DNA of 64,000 nucleotides from Diabrotica undecimpunctata (Eukaryota > Arthropoda > Insecta > Coleoptera > Chrysomelidae): assembly GCF_040954645.1 (NCBI RefSeq), contig NC_092803.1, positions 79,398,263 through 79,462,262 on the forward strand, given 5' to 3'. Each line of letters starts with the position of its first letter. Positions within the stretch are counted from its first letter, which is position 1. Shown piece by piece: positions 23,741 to 33,877 of this stretch. Under the pieces are notes generated by a model. That model made no database searches and was not told where the DNA came from. It saw only the letters and a list, made by a program, of their open reading frames with translations. A program made the position numbers and the translations under genes.

Positions 23741-24960
23741 ATAATATACCACAGTGTTTTGCTAGGTTTTTACGAATTTATTACCATTCTAGTAATTTTT
23801 CACCCCTTAACTACCCCTTGTGAAAAGTCAATAATTGTGTTAGATTAAAATTTAAGGAGAAATTTTTTTTCAAATTTACTGTCCACTACTTATAACTGAA
23901 ATAAAAAAGTGTTTTGTTAAGTTTATACTAAACTTTGACCATCCTGATAATTTTGCTCCCATAAACCTATTCGAAAACTTTCCTACAAGCTGAATATTTG
24001 AACCAGCAAAATAAGAAAAAAACGTATTTTTGAAATACCTCAGTATTCTGCTAAGTTTTTACTAATTTATTACCACCCTAGTAATTTTTCACACCTAAAC
24101 TACCCCTTGTGATAAGGCAATAATTCTGTTAGGTTAAAATTTAACGTGAAAAAAATCTTTTTTTACAATTTCACTATCCTCTACTTATAACTGACATAAA
24201 AAGGTATTTTTACCCTGATAAGTTTCCATCTCTAAACCAATCTTATTTGGAAACATTCCTGCTAGCTTAATATTCGAGCCAGCGTAATTAAAAAAAATTA
24301 TTTATGATATACCACAGTATTTTGCTAAGTTTTTACGAATTTATTACCAACTTAGTAATTTTTTATCCCTCGACTAACCCTTAGTGGAAGTCAATAGTTC
24401 TGCTATGTTTAAATTAAAGGTGAAAAAGTTTTGTTTTATAATTTTACTAAATACTATTTATAAGTAAAATAAGAAACTCTCTGGTTAGTTTTTACTAAAT
24501 GTTAACGAACTTCACCAATTCCACCATCTACACATTTACGATGGTTGAATGCAAAGCAAATCTTTTCGGAAATATGAGATACTACAGTATTATGCTAGAT
24601 TTGCACTAATACATTACCATCCTAGTAATTTTTCACCCTTCAACTACCCTCTATGAGGAGTCAATCATTCTACTATCTTAAAATTTAAGGTGATAAAAAA
24701 TCTATTTTTATAATTTTACTGTATTCTACTTGTAACTGAAAATATAAGTTGCTTGCCTGGTTTTTACTAAATTTGATCCACCCTTATAATTTTTGACCCC
24801 CTAAGCTTCAGATAATGGGAAACATTCAACAAGATACACATTGACGCTAGGTGAATAAAAAATCTTTTTGAAAACACAAGAGTGCTCTGCTAGAATTTTA
24901 CTATATTTTTATCAGCCTAGTCATGTTTTTCTCAACTACCCTAATTGAAAAACATTTTCA
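23741..24960. repeat. Diverged inner units of the left array
   Basis: Relatives of the array unit recur at about 280-bp steps (near 23760, 24050, 24330 and 24600). Each has a TTTTACGAATTTATTACC- or ACTAATTTATTACC-like segment and AATTTTTCACCC. Divergence rises toward the centre, as expected if new units are added at the outer side. Confidence 0.7.
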
Positions 24961-26661
24961 AATGTTATTCTATACTAACTAATATTTATTTTTTCAATGT
25001 TTAAATATTAAAAATATGAAAACACTTTATTCCAAAAACTATAAATTTTACCCGTTTTAAAAAATTGACTCTGATTCGAGTCGTATTACATGGCTAAGCG
25101 AAATCGAATCGTTAGTCCTTTTTATGAATATAAAATAACTGAAATCAAGTTGAGTTTTAGTAAATACAATGGAATTTTTATATTTCACAGAATAAATTAC
25201 CAGGTAAGAAATATTCAAATTGAAATAATTTTATTACGTCTATTACATTATTTATCTGATTGTAAAGGAGGGTCGTCGGGATCGTGCGCACCTATTGCAC
25301 CCTATTGTTAAAAGATTTGCATTCATTAGGTAGATGAAAATTTGAAAAATAATTTAGGTATTTAATATTTTAATAATATTTAAATAAGAAGAGTATTAAC
25401 GATTGGTCAAAACATAATTTTAAGATTAGGTGTATAACATAAAGAATTTATATTGCAAAACATTTTAAGTAGGTATATTCAAATGAGACCGAAATTACCG
25501 GTTGGTCAGAACAGCTGATATAGATTATTTGCGTAGTAAAATAAATTTATATTAGCAGCATTTTAAAAATTTAAAGATATATGTATTTTAATTCTTTGTC
25601 GATTTTTCATTCATTGTCAGTTGAATATAGGTAAAAATTAAAGGTTATTACAAAAAAATATTAACTTATTTATTTTGTTTATGAAAATGTTTGAAAGAAT
25701 CGCCCACGGAGAGATCTGGTTTCTCGGCACAATCCACACACTCATAAATTGGGTTTTTTCTTATTTTTAGGATAGGACATACTCTGCATCTTTTCGTTTT
25801 CGTTTCGCGTTTGTCCGATTTATTAGCAATTATTTATAGGTAAATGTTCGCGTGCGATATTCCGTCTTTCTTTGCTTTTTTATAAATTAATTTACGAATT
25901 AATTCTAACCTTGATATCGTCTTTTATGTCTTTTGTTTAAAACTAAGTATAACTTTCCACGGTACCATCGATTCATCTAGCGATAATTATTTTACTAGAT
26001 AACGCAGAGCAGTCATTTTATTATTAAAAAGTCTATAACTGTTCTTATTCTATAAAACCGATCTTCAGGAATAACATTCGGTCCCATTGGATTATGGATG
26101 AAGACCTTGAAGATGAAGATGGCACCTTAAAATTATAAGAATTATAAGAAAAAGATCTCTTCCGATGTTCTGCAAAAAAGATTTTAAGCTGAATAGTGGA
26201 TCTGTTTTCCAATAACCCTCCAATCTTGAAATCCGTATGTGTCAGTGTGGAAGATAATTCCCATAAATACTAGAAATTCAAATAAGGAAAGTAGTTTACA
26301 TCTTTAAATGCTAGAATTTACACAAACACCAACTTCACCAACTTTTTTATATGCTAAACATTGCAATATTGTTGTTTTGTACACTACCTATTTTTTAACA
26401 AAATTTTACAACTTAAAAAGGGATCATTCCCGTGAGTTGGCTGTATATCATATAGTTAAAAAACTCGAACATTGAAGTAAAACACTGTTGTGATTGGTAT
26501 ATTTAATTAAATTTTAAAAATCCTAAAGGATTAAGTTCAAAACGTTTTCGGACTTATCAGTCCAGTGAAATTTGTAGTACTTTTAGTAAGTAATTAATAA
26601 GTAATAGGTAAGAAGTAATTTTTAATTAAATATACCAATTATTACAACAGAAGTGTTTTTT

Positions 26662-26693
<32 letters not shown>

Positions 26694-26740
26694 CGTGTAA
26701 ATGTATTCAAGTATTTTTGAAAAAACAAATTTATTTAATT
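24961..26740. other. Core of the Foldback-like element
   Basis: Non-repetitive AT-rich sequence. It holds the minus-strand piggyBac relic (25675-26110) and a CA-rich microsatellite at about 26660-26695. The 73-codon frame at 25090-25311 has no motif that I recognise. Confidence 0.55.
25675..26110 (-). pseudogene. piggyBac transposase relic inside the Foldback-like element
   Basis: Reading on the minus strand, NPMGPNVIPEDRFYRIRTVI (about 26095-26037) matches the region ahead of the piggyBac catalytic core. LDESMVPWKVILSFKQ (about 25980-25935) matches the first catalytic D motif. After a large deletion, RCRVCPILKIRKNPIYECVD (about 25795-25735) followed by a CAEKP segment matches the C-terminal Cys-rich finger. 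The middle of the DDE domain is missing and stops are frequent. It could be an old passenger insertion or the remains of captured sequence; no TTAA-flanked ends were found. Confidence 0.7.
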
Positions 26741-26744
26741 TTTG

Positions 26745-27515
26745 TTAAAGGGGTAGTAAGGGGTGAAAAATTACTAAAGTTGTAATAAATTCGTAAAAAC
26801 CTAGCAGAACACTGTGGTAGATCATAAATATTTTTTTTAATTCTGCTAGCTTGAACCGTAAGCCAGCAGAATCGCTCCCATTAAGGGTGGTTTGGTCGTG
26901 AAAAAATATTAGGGTGGTAATAAATTAGTGAAAAATGGGTGAAAAAATATGCCATCAACAAAAAGTTTTTTTTTTGAATTCTGCTAGCTTGAACCTTAAG
27001 CCAGCAGAATCGCTCCCATTAAGGGGGGTTTGGTGGTGAAAAATTATTAGGGTGGTAATAAATTAGTGAAAAATTGGTGAAAAAATATGCCATCAACAAA
27101 AAGTTTTTTTTTTGAATTCTGCTAGCTTAAACCTTAAGCCAGCAGAATCGCTCCCATTAAGGGTGGTTTGGTGGTGAAAAATTGTTAGGGTGGTAATAAA
27201 TTAGTGAAAAATTGGTGAAAAAATATGCCATCAACAAAAAGTTTTTTTTTTGAATTCTGCTAGCTTAAACCTTAAGCCAGCAGAATCGCTCCCATTAAGG
27301 GTGGTTTGGTGGTGAAAAATTATTAGGGTGGTAATAAATTAGTGAAAAATTGGTGAAAAAATATGCCATCAACAAAAAGTTTTTTTTTTGAATTCTGCTA
27401 GCTTGAACCTTAAGCCAGCAGAATCGCTCCCCTTAAGGTTGGTTTGGTGGTGAAAAATTATTAGGGTGGTAATAAATTAGTGAAAAATTGGTGAAAAAAT
27501 ATTACGTAGGTTAAA
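26745..27515. repeat. Right arm array: about 5 units of 138 bp, inverted
   Basis: The reverse complement of the left-arm unit, with the same internal hairpin and A-run (seen as T-runs). A diverged partial unit comes first at about 26745-26850. This arm is much shorter than the left arm (about 0.8 against 1.8 kb), so the arms have expanded or contracted independently. Confidence 0.92.
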
Positions 27516-27564
27516 TTGGATTCCGCTCATGTGTCCCCGCTAGCTTAAGGGACCTTGCTACAGC

Positions 27565-27951
27565 CCTTAGAGGGCCTCGACTTTCTCAAGCTTTCTACGC
27601 CATTCTATTCTGTCCCTCGCTTGCATTTTCCAGTTGCCGACTCCGATCTTCTCGGCATCTTGTGTTACCCCGTCCATCCACCTTAGCTTTGGTCTACCCC
27701 GTCTTCTCATTCCTACGGGTTGCGCCGTTAGAATCTTTTTTATCATGTTTGACTCAGGGGCCCGGGCTACATGTCCTGCCCACTGCAGGCGGTTTCGCTT
27801 AATTATAGTGGTAATATCTTTACCACCAAACGTATGCTTGTAGATATTCTGCAGTTCAAAGTTATATCTACGCCTCCATACTCCGTTCTCACAGACCGCT
27901 CCGAATATCTTGCGTAGCACCTTTCTTTTAAAAATGGATACATTGAGTATC
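27565..27951 (-). pseudogene. RTE-like C-terminal coding tail
   Basis: An open minus-strand frame of about 130 codons: KVLRKIFGAVCENGVWRRRY, NRLQWAGHVARAPESN, GRPKLRWMDGV, then a WRRKLEKVEAL ending. These are the C-terminal marks of RTE-type endonuclease/reverse-transcriptase proteins (WAGHV, GRPxxRWxD). It holds neither endonuclease nor palm. Removing the Foldback-like element joins its stop region to the trinucleotide tail at 21875-21894. Confidence 0.82.
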
Positions 27952-28133
27952 ACAAGCCACACATGAGTTCAAAAAAAATTAGTGCTATGATCGGTTAAAG
28001 TAATAGTATAACAAGCCACTAAAAATTTATTTCAGCCCGTCGTTAATAGATGACGCGACAAACCTATGGTAACAGTGTTGCATAGATCTAGTTTGTCTTA
28101 GTATCTTATCGACATAATGACAAGCCACATCAA

Positions 28134-30217
28134 AATGGCGAACATGGGCGAAAGCGATTCAGATATTTCTGTGAGTTCTGATGATTCTAGTAAGACAAAT
28201 ACTGAGGTTTAGTCGACATTCGATGACAGTGACCGTGATCCTGACTATGTACAATCTAAAAGTGACTCAAGTGATGAAAATACAGCTGTACGTAATTTTT
28301 TTTTAAACGTGGCTTGTCACATTATTACCATTAAAGATTAAAGTATGATTGTTGTGGCTTGTGACATGGCTTGTTATATTATTGCATTTTGTTGTAGGAT
28401 AATGAACAAGGTCCGTCAAGAAAAAGGACAAAACCAAACACACCCGACAAAACTCCAACAGGTCGATGGAGACAAAGCAATAAACACTGTTATTCAAGAT
28501 CAAAAAGAAAAATTCGACGAAATTTAGGGCAACCATATGTAAGCGACAAAACGAAAAAAAAATGTGCCTGGTCGAGAATTGGGACCGCCTTGCAGTTGCA
28601 CTAAGAAGTGTAGAGAAAAGCTTCAGGGCCACGAGAGCAATATTTTTAATGAATTCTGGAACCTCGGTTCATGAGAGTTACAAAATAGCTACTTATTCGG
28701 ATGTATAGATATTGTTAAGAAGAAAAGGTCCTACCGAAAGAAGAAAAAACATCAAGAATCGCATAGAAAGAGCAATGCAGTCTACTCCATTAATGTTAAT
28801 GGTGAAACTACACGTGTCTGTAAAACAGAATTTTTAAATATCCACGGACTTTAAGCTTCTAAGGGCAGAGTAAATAACATTGTTTACAAGAAGATAGAAG
28901 GAAATCTAGTGCCAGAAAGAGACAACAGAGGAAAGCATACAAACCGTGTGAACAAAATATCTGATTTTGAAGTACTAAGTGTTAAAAACCACATACATTC
29001 GATTCCAAAGTATCAAAGTCACTACAGTCGACACAAGAACATGAATAAAGTTTATCTGGATCATAACATGAGTATAGCCAGTCTCTATTTGGATCGATAT
29101 GTTCCTTGGTGTACAGAAATGGGAATTGAACCAGTCAAGGAGCATACTTACCGTAAAATATTTTGTACCGAGTATAATATTGGATTCAAGCTGCCAAAAT
29201 CAGATACTTGCAAGACATGCGACGAAAGTAATATTCAAATAGAGTCAGCAAAATCAGAAAAAAATGATTATAGCGAATTAACAACAAGACTTAACTTGCA
29301 CAAGTGTAAGGCTCAGGCAATGCAACAACTACTGAAGAGCGAAACAGCCCAGTCCAAAATTGATAACAAGACATGTGTTATATCGTTTGACTTGCAGCAA
29401 GCGTTACCGATTCCCAAATTAACCACTGGTCCTGCATTTTATTGCAGGAAAATCTGGATGTATAATCTAGGAATCCATGATTGTACGGAAGACGCTGGTC
29501 ATATGTTTGTCTGGACGGAAAATACTCATAAAATTTCTAAGCTCAAAGATAGGTGAAGTAGAGCATCTCGTTTTCTTTACGGATAATTGTCCCAGGCAAA
29601 ACAAAAACTGGCTTTTAATGTCTTTATGGTTCCAGCTAGTGAAGGAACAAAAGTTTAAGTCTATTACACACCATTTTTTAGTCAGCGGACACACTCACCT
29701 TCCCTCCGACAGGGATTTTGCTCTTATAGAAAAACGACATAGAAAGTATGCTCCGCTTGTGTACTCTCCTGAGGAATGGCAAACTATTATAAAAGAATCT
29801 AATAAAAAGAAGCCCTTCAACTTAACTGTTATGAAGCAGGAAGATTTCCTCAATGTACAACCACTCTTAGAGAACATTAAAAAGAGTACTCGCACTGATG
29901 ACCAGCAATCTTTGGATTTTTCCAATGTTTTTTCCTTTTTGTTCAGGAGTGATAACAGACAAGCATTATATGTTAAATATTCTGTGAATGGTACCTACAA
30001 CCCCGTTAGTGTTGTCAAGAAGGGACGTCCTAATGTGCTTACTGTATCTGCTTTAAAACAGAAGTATATTGAGCCCATTCGGATTGCAAAAAAGAAACTC
30101 TAAAATGTAAGATCATTATTACCCTACATACCTTCAGTGTATCGTCCATTCTACAAGAGTTTACAAGAGGATGTCAGCCCTGATGTTGCTGATGAGGTCG
30201 CCGAGTTGGTTGATTAA
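28134..30217 (+). pseudogene. Element A putative transposase (DLQ / DxCxxQNxN / GHT-IE family)
   Basis: The likely start is at 28134 (MANMGESDSDISVSSDDSSK), an acidic N-terminus with one stop. A 110-base intron fits at 28288-28397 (GTACGT...TTGTAG) and joins codons in phase. The Cys-rich patch CSCTKKC lies in broken frames near 28590. From 28909 the frame is open: RDNRGKHTNRV, then CKTCDES (29210), then ISFDLQQALPIP (29370, putative first catalytic D). A frameshift near 29545 leads to VFFTDNCPRQNKN (second D) and SGHTHLPSDRDFALIEKR (third motif). One TAA interrupts near 30101, before a tail that ends AELVD at 30217. It resembles a multi-copy arthropod protein family that I recall labelled DUF7869; that label is from memory. 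Confidence 0.78.
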
Positions 30218-30950
30218 ATAAGATTTTGGGTACTTATCATTAATGTAATAATGTAACAAGCCACATTTTTTTTAAATAAAGACTGTTTTTATCTCAACTT
30301 TGGAGTAATTTTATTAATATTGTTATAAATATAGTTCCATAGCGCAACATGCACCCACATATCTAAATTAAAACAACAAAAAATGTTACTGGATTTTATA
30401 TTATTATTTTTAACATTCAAAGTCAAATATCTCACTTTTGCCTTTTTGAGGCTTGTCATTGTTTCACATTAAGCTCTTCAATTATATAAAGTACGTTTTA
30501 TAGATAAAGTACCTTTTTTATAAGAAAAAAAATTGTAGATATATATGGTCTAGTTTTTTTGTGCAAAATTTAAAAAAAATTTAGTTTTTTTCTTTAATTT
30601 AGATTACAAAATTAATATGCGATATCTATAAATTTGTGATCAGTGCGGTTCACCCTTTACAGTAAAACATGTGCTAGTGAAAAAGTACGAAAAAAGAATA
30701 AAGTGTAATTAATTGTTACCGTTCCTCTACTAAACCTTATTATATTAAAGCGGGTTTTTTGAAAATTTTAAAAAAATTAAGTGATACAAAGTAATCTAGT
30801 AAATTGAAATTAAATTAGTAAATAACCAATAAATACTACTTACATGCCAGTACAAAAATTATTATTTAGTGGTTTAGAGAACATAGTTCAAACTATCCTG
30901 GTTAGCTGGTGAAGGGTGATCATCGGTTTTATTGTAACTGTTTAACAATT

Positions 30951-33877
30951 GTATTCTGAAATAAGTTCTTACACGTTATACAAAAATATCATAAAACCTT
31001 GGATTAATGGGAAATTAATATATCTGATTAAGTATACAAGAAAGTTGTGAAACAAATATAGACGTATAAATCGCATAGAGAATTTATTAATTCGTCGAGA
31101 CTTTGCCAAAAACTTAAAGAAATCTTTACATGAAGCTCGTGTTACCTACGAAGAGAGTATTCTTCTTCTTTGGGTACCTCTCCTATCGGAGATTGGTTAT
31201 CATTAGGGCGATTCTAATTTTATTTACTGCTGTTTTGAATAATTCGTTAGTGGTACTGCCAAACCACGCTCTTAAATTTCTCATCCAGGACATTCTTCTA
31301 TGGACTTGATTTCTGCGTTCTTGGATTTTTCCTTGCATTATATTTTGTAGAAATGTGTACTTTTGTTCCTTCATCAGGTGGCCTAAGTATTCAAGTTTTC
31401 TCTTTTTTATATTCAGTATAACTTCTGGATCGTTATTTATTCTGCGCATTACCTCTTCATTTGTAATTTTATCCACCCAACTTATTTTTAGTATTCGGCG
31501 GTAGCACCACATCTCAAAGCTTTCAAGATTTTTAACATTCCTTTGTTTAAGAGTCTATACCTCAACACCGTAAAGCAAAGTACTGAATACATAGCATTTT
31601 AAGATTCTAGTTCGTAGCTGAATACTAATATCACGATTACAAAATAATTTTTTCATTTTTATAAAGGCAGACCTGCCAATTTCAATACGTCTTTTTATCT
31701 CGTGATTTTGGTCACCTGTTTCATTGATGAGGGTTCCCAAGTATTTGTATTCGCTTACTTTTTCGAGTTGGGTACCGTTTATTGCGATACTAGTGTCATG
31801 TATTAGATTCTTACTGAAGGTCATATATTTGGTTTTTTTGACGTTCATCCTTATGCCGTAGTTATTACATATCTCATTCATACTTTCAACTAGATATAGA
31901 TCTTCCGCTTTTCTTGCCATTATTACAGTATCGTCAGCATATCGAATGTTATTATTATTTAGAGAGTATAGCCATTAGCAATAACTGTAAAATATTGTAC
32001 AAGTATATTAGATCTTCGTTGACAACAAAAGTTTCTACACCTTTACTGGAAAATGATAATGGGGATATATCCCAAAGTAACTATGAGAATTTCGAAGTAC
32101 TCGACAACTTTCTCTAAGGTTTTCTCTGTCAAACCCACTAATCATCAGTTGCCTAATATTACTTCGTCACGAGTTTCTTCCTCCCTTGAAAATATAATCA
32201 TTACTTCTGAAAAAGTTTAACATCTTCAAAGCCTAAAAAATAAGTCGTCTCCTGGTCTTAACTTAATATCTTCTTTATTTTTAAAGAAATGTTCTGATGC
32301 TTTAACTTACGCACTATATGTTTTTATATCCTTATCATTCACCACACATATTTTGCCTCCTATATGGAAAACCGCATCTGTAACACCGATTTTTAAAAAA
32401 GGGAACAAATTGAATCCTAATAACTATCGTCCTATCAGCTTAACACCTATAATATCTAAGATAATGGAATCTATTATTGCCGAGACACTTTCTGATTTTC
32501 TGTAAAATGAATTGGTTATACCAGAACAGCAGCATGGTTTTGTCAAAGGACGTTCTATAATGACAAATCTTCTCTGGTGTGTCAATGAATGGTCAAGAGC
32601 ATTAGACAGAAAAACCCTGGTAGACATTATTTACCTCGATTTTGCTAAAGCTTTTAATCGAGTTCCAAAGCAAAGACTATTACATAAATTGGAACACCTT
32701 GGTATCCTTGGTCAATTACTGAGATGGATCGACGCGTATTTAACAGATAGAAAGTTTTGTGTTAGAGTTGGGGACTCTTTCTCAGTTGAGAGAACGGGGT
32801 TTAAGTGGGGTACCGCAAGGATTAGTTTTGGGCCCACTTTTATTCATAGCATACTCAAGTGATCTACAATTTCACATTAAATGCAGCAAAGCTTTCTATA
32901 CAGATGAGACGCAGCTATTTTCCGATCCCTCCGTAAATTTACAGTTACTACAAGATGACCTTGATTGCTTATCGGAATGGTGCTCTACTTGGATGCTGCC
33001 TCTTAATGTTGACAAATTATGTGCAGTTCTTTACATTGGTTAAAATAATCCGTGTCTTCCTTACTCTATTAATGGGCGCGTGTTAAAAACAGTGAAATCA
33101 CATAATGATCTAGGTGTTATAATTAATAACAATCTAAGTTGGTCGAAACATATTTTGCATATTTCTAAAAAAGCTAAAAGTAAATTATATCTACTAAATA
33201 AATCGTTTGCGAAAGTGTCATTTATGAGCTCAGTTTATCTGTATAAACTGTACATTCGTCCAGTTCTGGTATATTGCGAAACTGTTTGGTGTCCGGTATT
33301 AGTGCTCGATCGTAATATTCTGGAAAATGTACAGCGGCACTGCACTAGGATGTCTTTTGGTCGCACAAGACCTACGTATACAGAAAAACTGAATATGGCC
33401 AATCTCACTACATTTGAACAACGTCGACGTCGAGACGATTTAATTATTGCGTTTCGGATAGTAAAATACAACTTTGGAAATATGGGGGATATGTTTATAC
33501 TAGACAATGACAATCGTCTTCGTGGCCACAAACTTAAGTTTAAAAAGAAAACAACAACTAGACAATTTTTTCTCTGTAATCGAGTGTTCTCGATATGGAA
33601 TAGCCTTCCGGCTAAGATCATAGATGCTCCATCTGTCAATATTTTTAAAGATAAACTGGATGACCATTTGCTCCTTAGTTAAACATTTAATTTGTACTAA
33701 ACACTTGCTATTACCTATGTTTTTGTATATTTATTTAGTTAGTTAGTGCTTAATATGTAACTATCGTAATGTAGCCATTTAATTGTACACTATATAACAT
33801 TGTATTCACTTGGGCATATGTGTTTTGCGACCCCTGCTCAACTTTATTGTAAAATAAAAAAAAAATATAATATAAAA
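30951..33877 (+). pseudogene. Jockey/CR1-like non-LTR retrotransposon in element Y
   Basis: It begins in the linker ahead of the RT (PWINGKLIYLIKYTRK near 31008, EARVTYEESI at 31132). After the 31161-31960 insertion it continues AISNNCKILYKYIRSS. The RT follows with frame breaks: QQHGFVKGRSIMTNLLWCVN (32527), YLDFAKAFNRVP (32630), SGVPQGLVLGPLLFIAYSSD (32808) and YTDETQLF (32898), where FADDT-type residues have mutated, so the active-site box is altered. The tail (33080-33682) is one open frame of 200 codons, with LYIRPVLVYCETVW and RTRPTYTEKLN. The UTR ends in an A-rich run near 33850-33877. AATT at both edges fits a short target duplication. Confidence 0.85.
31161..31960 (-). mobile_element. 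800-bp RTE-like fragment nested in the Jockey-like element
   Basis: Flanked by the exact 9-bp duplication AGAGAGTAT (31152-31160 and 31961-31969). On the minus strand it starts just at the catalytic box (IRYADDTVIMARKA, about 31950-31912). It continues with MNVKKTKYMTFSKN and YKYLGTLINETGDQN (31850-31700), then the C-terminal signature KRKLEYLGHLMKEQKYTFLQ and RRNQVHRRMSWMRNLRAWF. It ends at the TTCTTCTT-type terminus. There is one break between the two long frames near 31550. Excising it restores YEESIAISNN in the Jockey frame. Confidence 0.92.

Larger units (their letters stand above)
21904..27555. mobile_element. Foldback-like element with tandem-repeat inverted arms
   Basis: The termini are inverted: the left begins AGGACCCTTAAGCTAGCGGG; the right end, reverse-complemented, begins AGGTCCCTTAAGCTAGCGGG. 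Both then run through ACACATGAGCGG and GGATTCCGCTC-type sequence into the 138-bp array. The 9-bp target copy TGCTACAGC flanks it (21895-21903 and 27556-27564) and restores the RTE fragment when one copy is kept. Inverted arms built of tandem repeats plus a 9-bp duplication are the marks of Drosophila FB elements, which are thought to belong with the Mutator superfamily. No transposase of that type is visible here. Confidence 0.88.
21875..27951 (-). mobile_element. RTE-like fragment in element A, later split by a Foldback-like element
   Basis: A 5'-truncated minus-strand fragment flanked by a 13-bp duplication, ACAAGCCACACAT (21862-21874 and 27952-27964). The coding tail is at 27565-27951; the 3' end with its ATG/CAT trinucleotide tail is at 21875-21903. 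The Foldback-like element 21904-27555 sits between. Without it the fragment is only about 0.4 kb. A trinucleotide 3' tail is typical of RTE-type elements. Confidence 0.85.
21839..30479 (+). mobile_element. Element A: DNA transposon of the DLQ/QNxN family
   Basis: The terminal 30-base inverted repeats (21839-21868 and 30450-30479) start GAAGAGCTTAATGTG and end at ACAAGCC. AATT flanks both sides (21835-21838 and 30480-30483). The other arm of element X shows the unoccupied sequence with a single AATT, which supports a 4-bp duplication. Without its later guests, A is about 2.55 kb. The motif TGACAAGCCACA or close variants recurs inside it near 21860, 28010, 28118, 28310 (inverted), 28353 and 28366 (inverted), 30255 and in the right TIR. 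Its single gene is the relic at 28134-30217. Confidence 0.82.
20790..30640. mobile_element. Element X: outer long-inverted-repeat element, opened by element A
   Basis: The left arm (about 20790-21030) is inverted-homologous to a right arm that is now split: 21740-21838, then 30484-about 30640. Landmarks in the left arm are GCATAATAG-TTTTGCAAT, ACTAGGCCATATAT, CGTACTTTATGGAATTAAAA, ATATCTCGGT and AATTCAGAAAACGGCGTT. The complements occur in order in the right arm once 21839-30479 is removed. Arms are about 250 bp at roughly 70 percent identity by eye, with a 0.7-kb spacer and a total of about 1.2 kb without its guest. There is no coding sequence: a non-autonomous foldback or MITE-like element. 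Confidence 0.75.

Noticed and set aside
21957..27515. CRISPR-like appearance of evenly spaced repeats
   Set aside because: The units are contiguous tandem repeats of 138 bp without unique spacers, in inverted arms of a eukaryotic mobile element.
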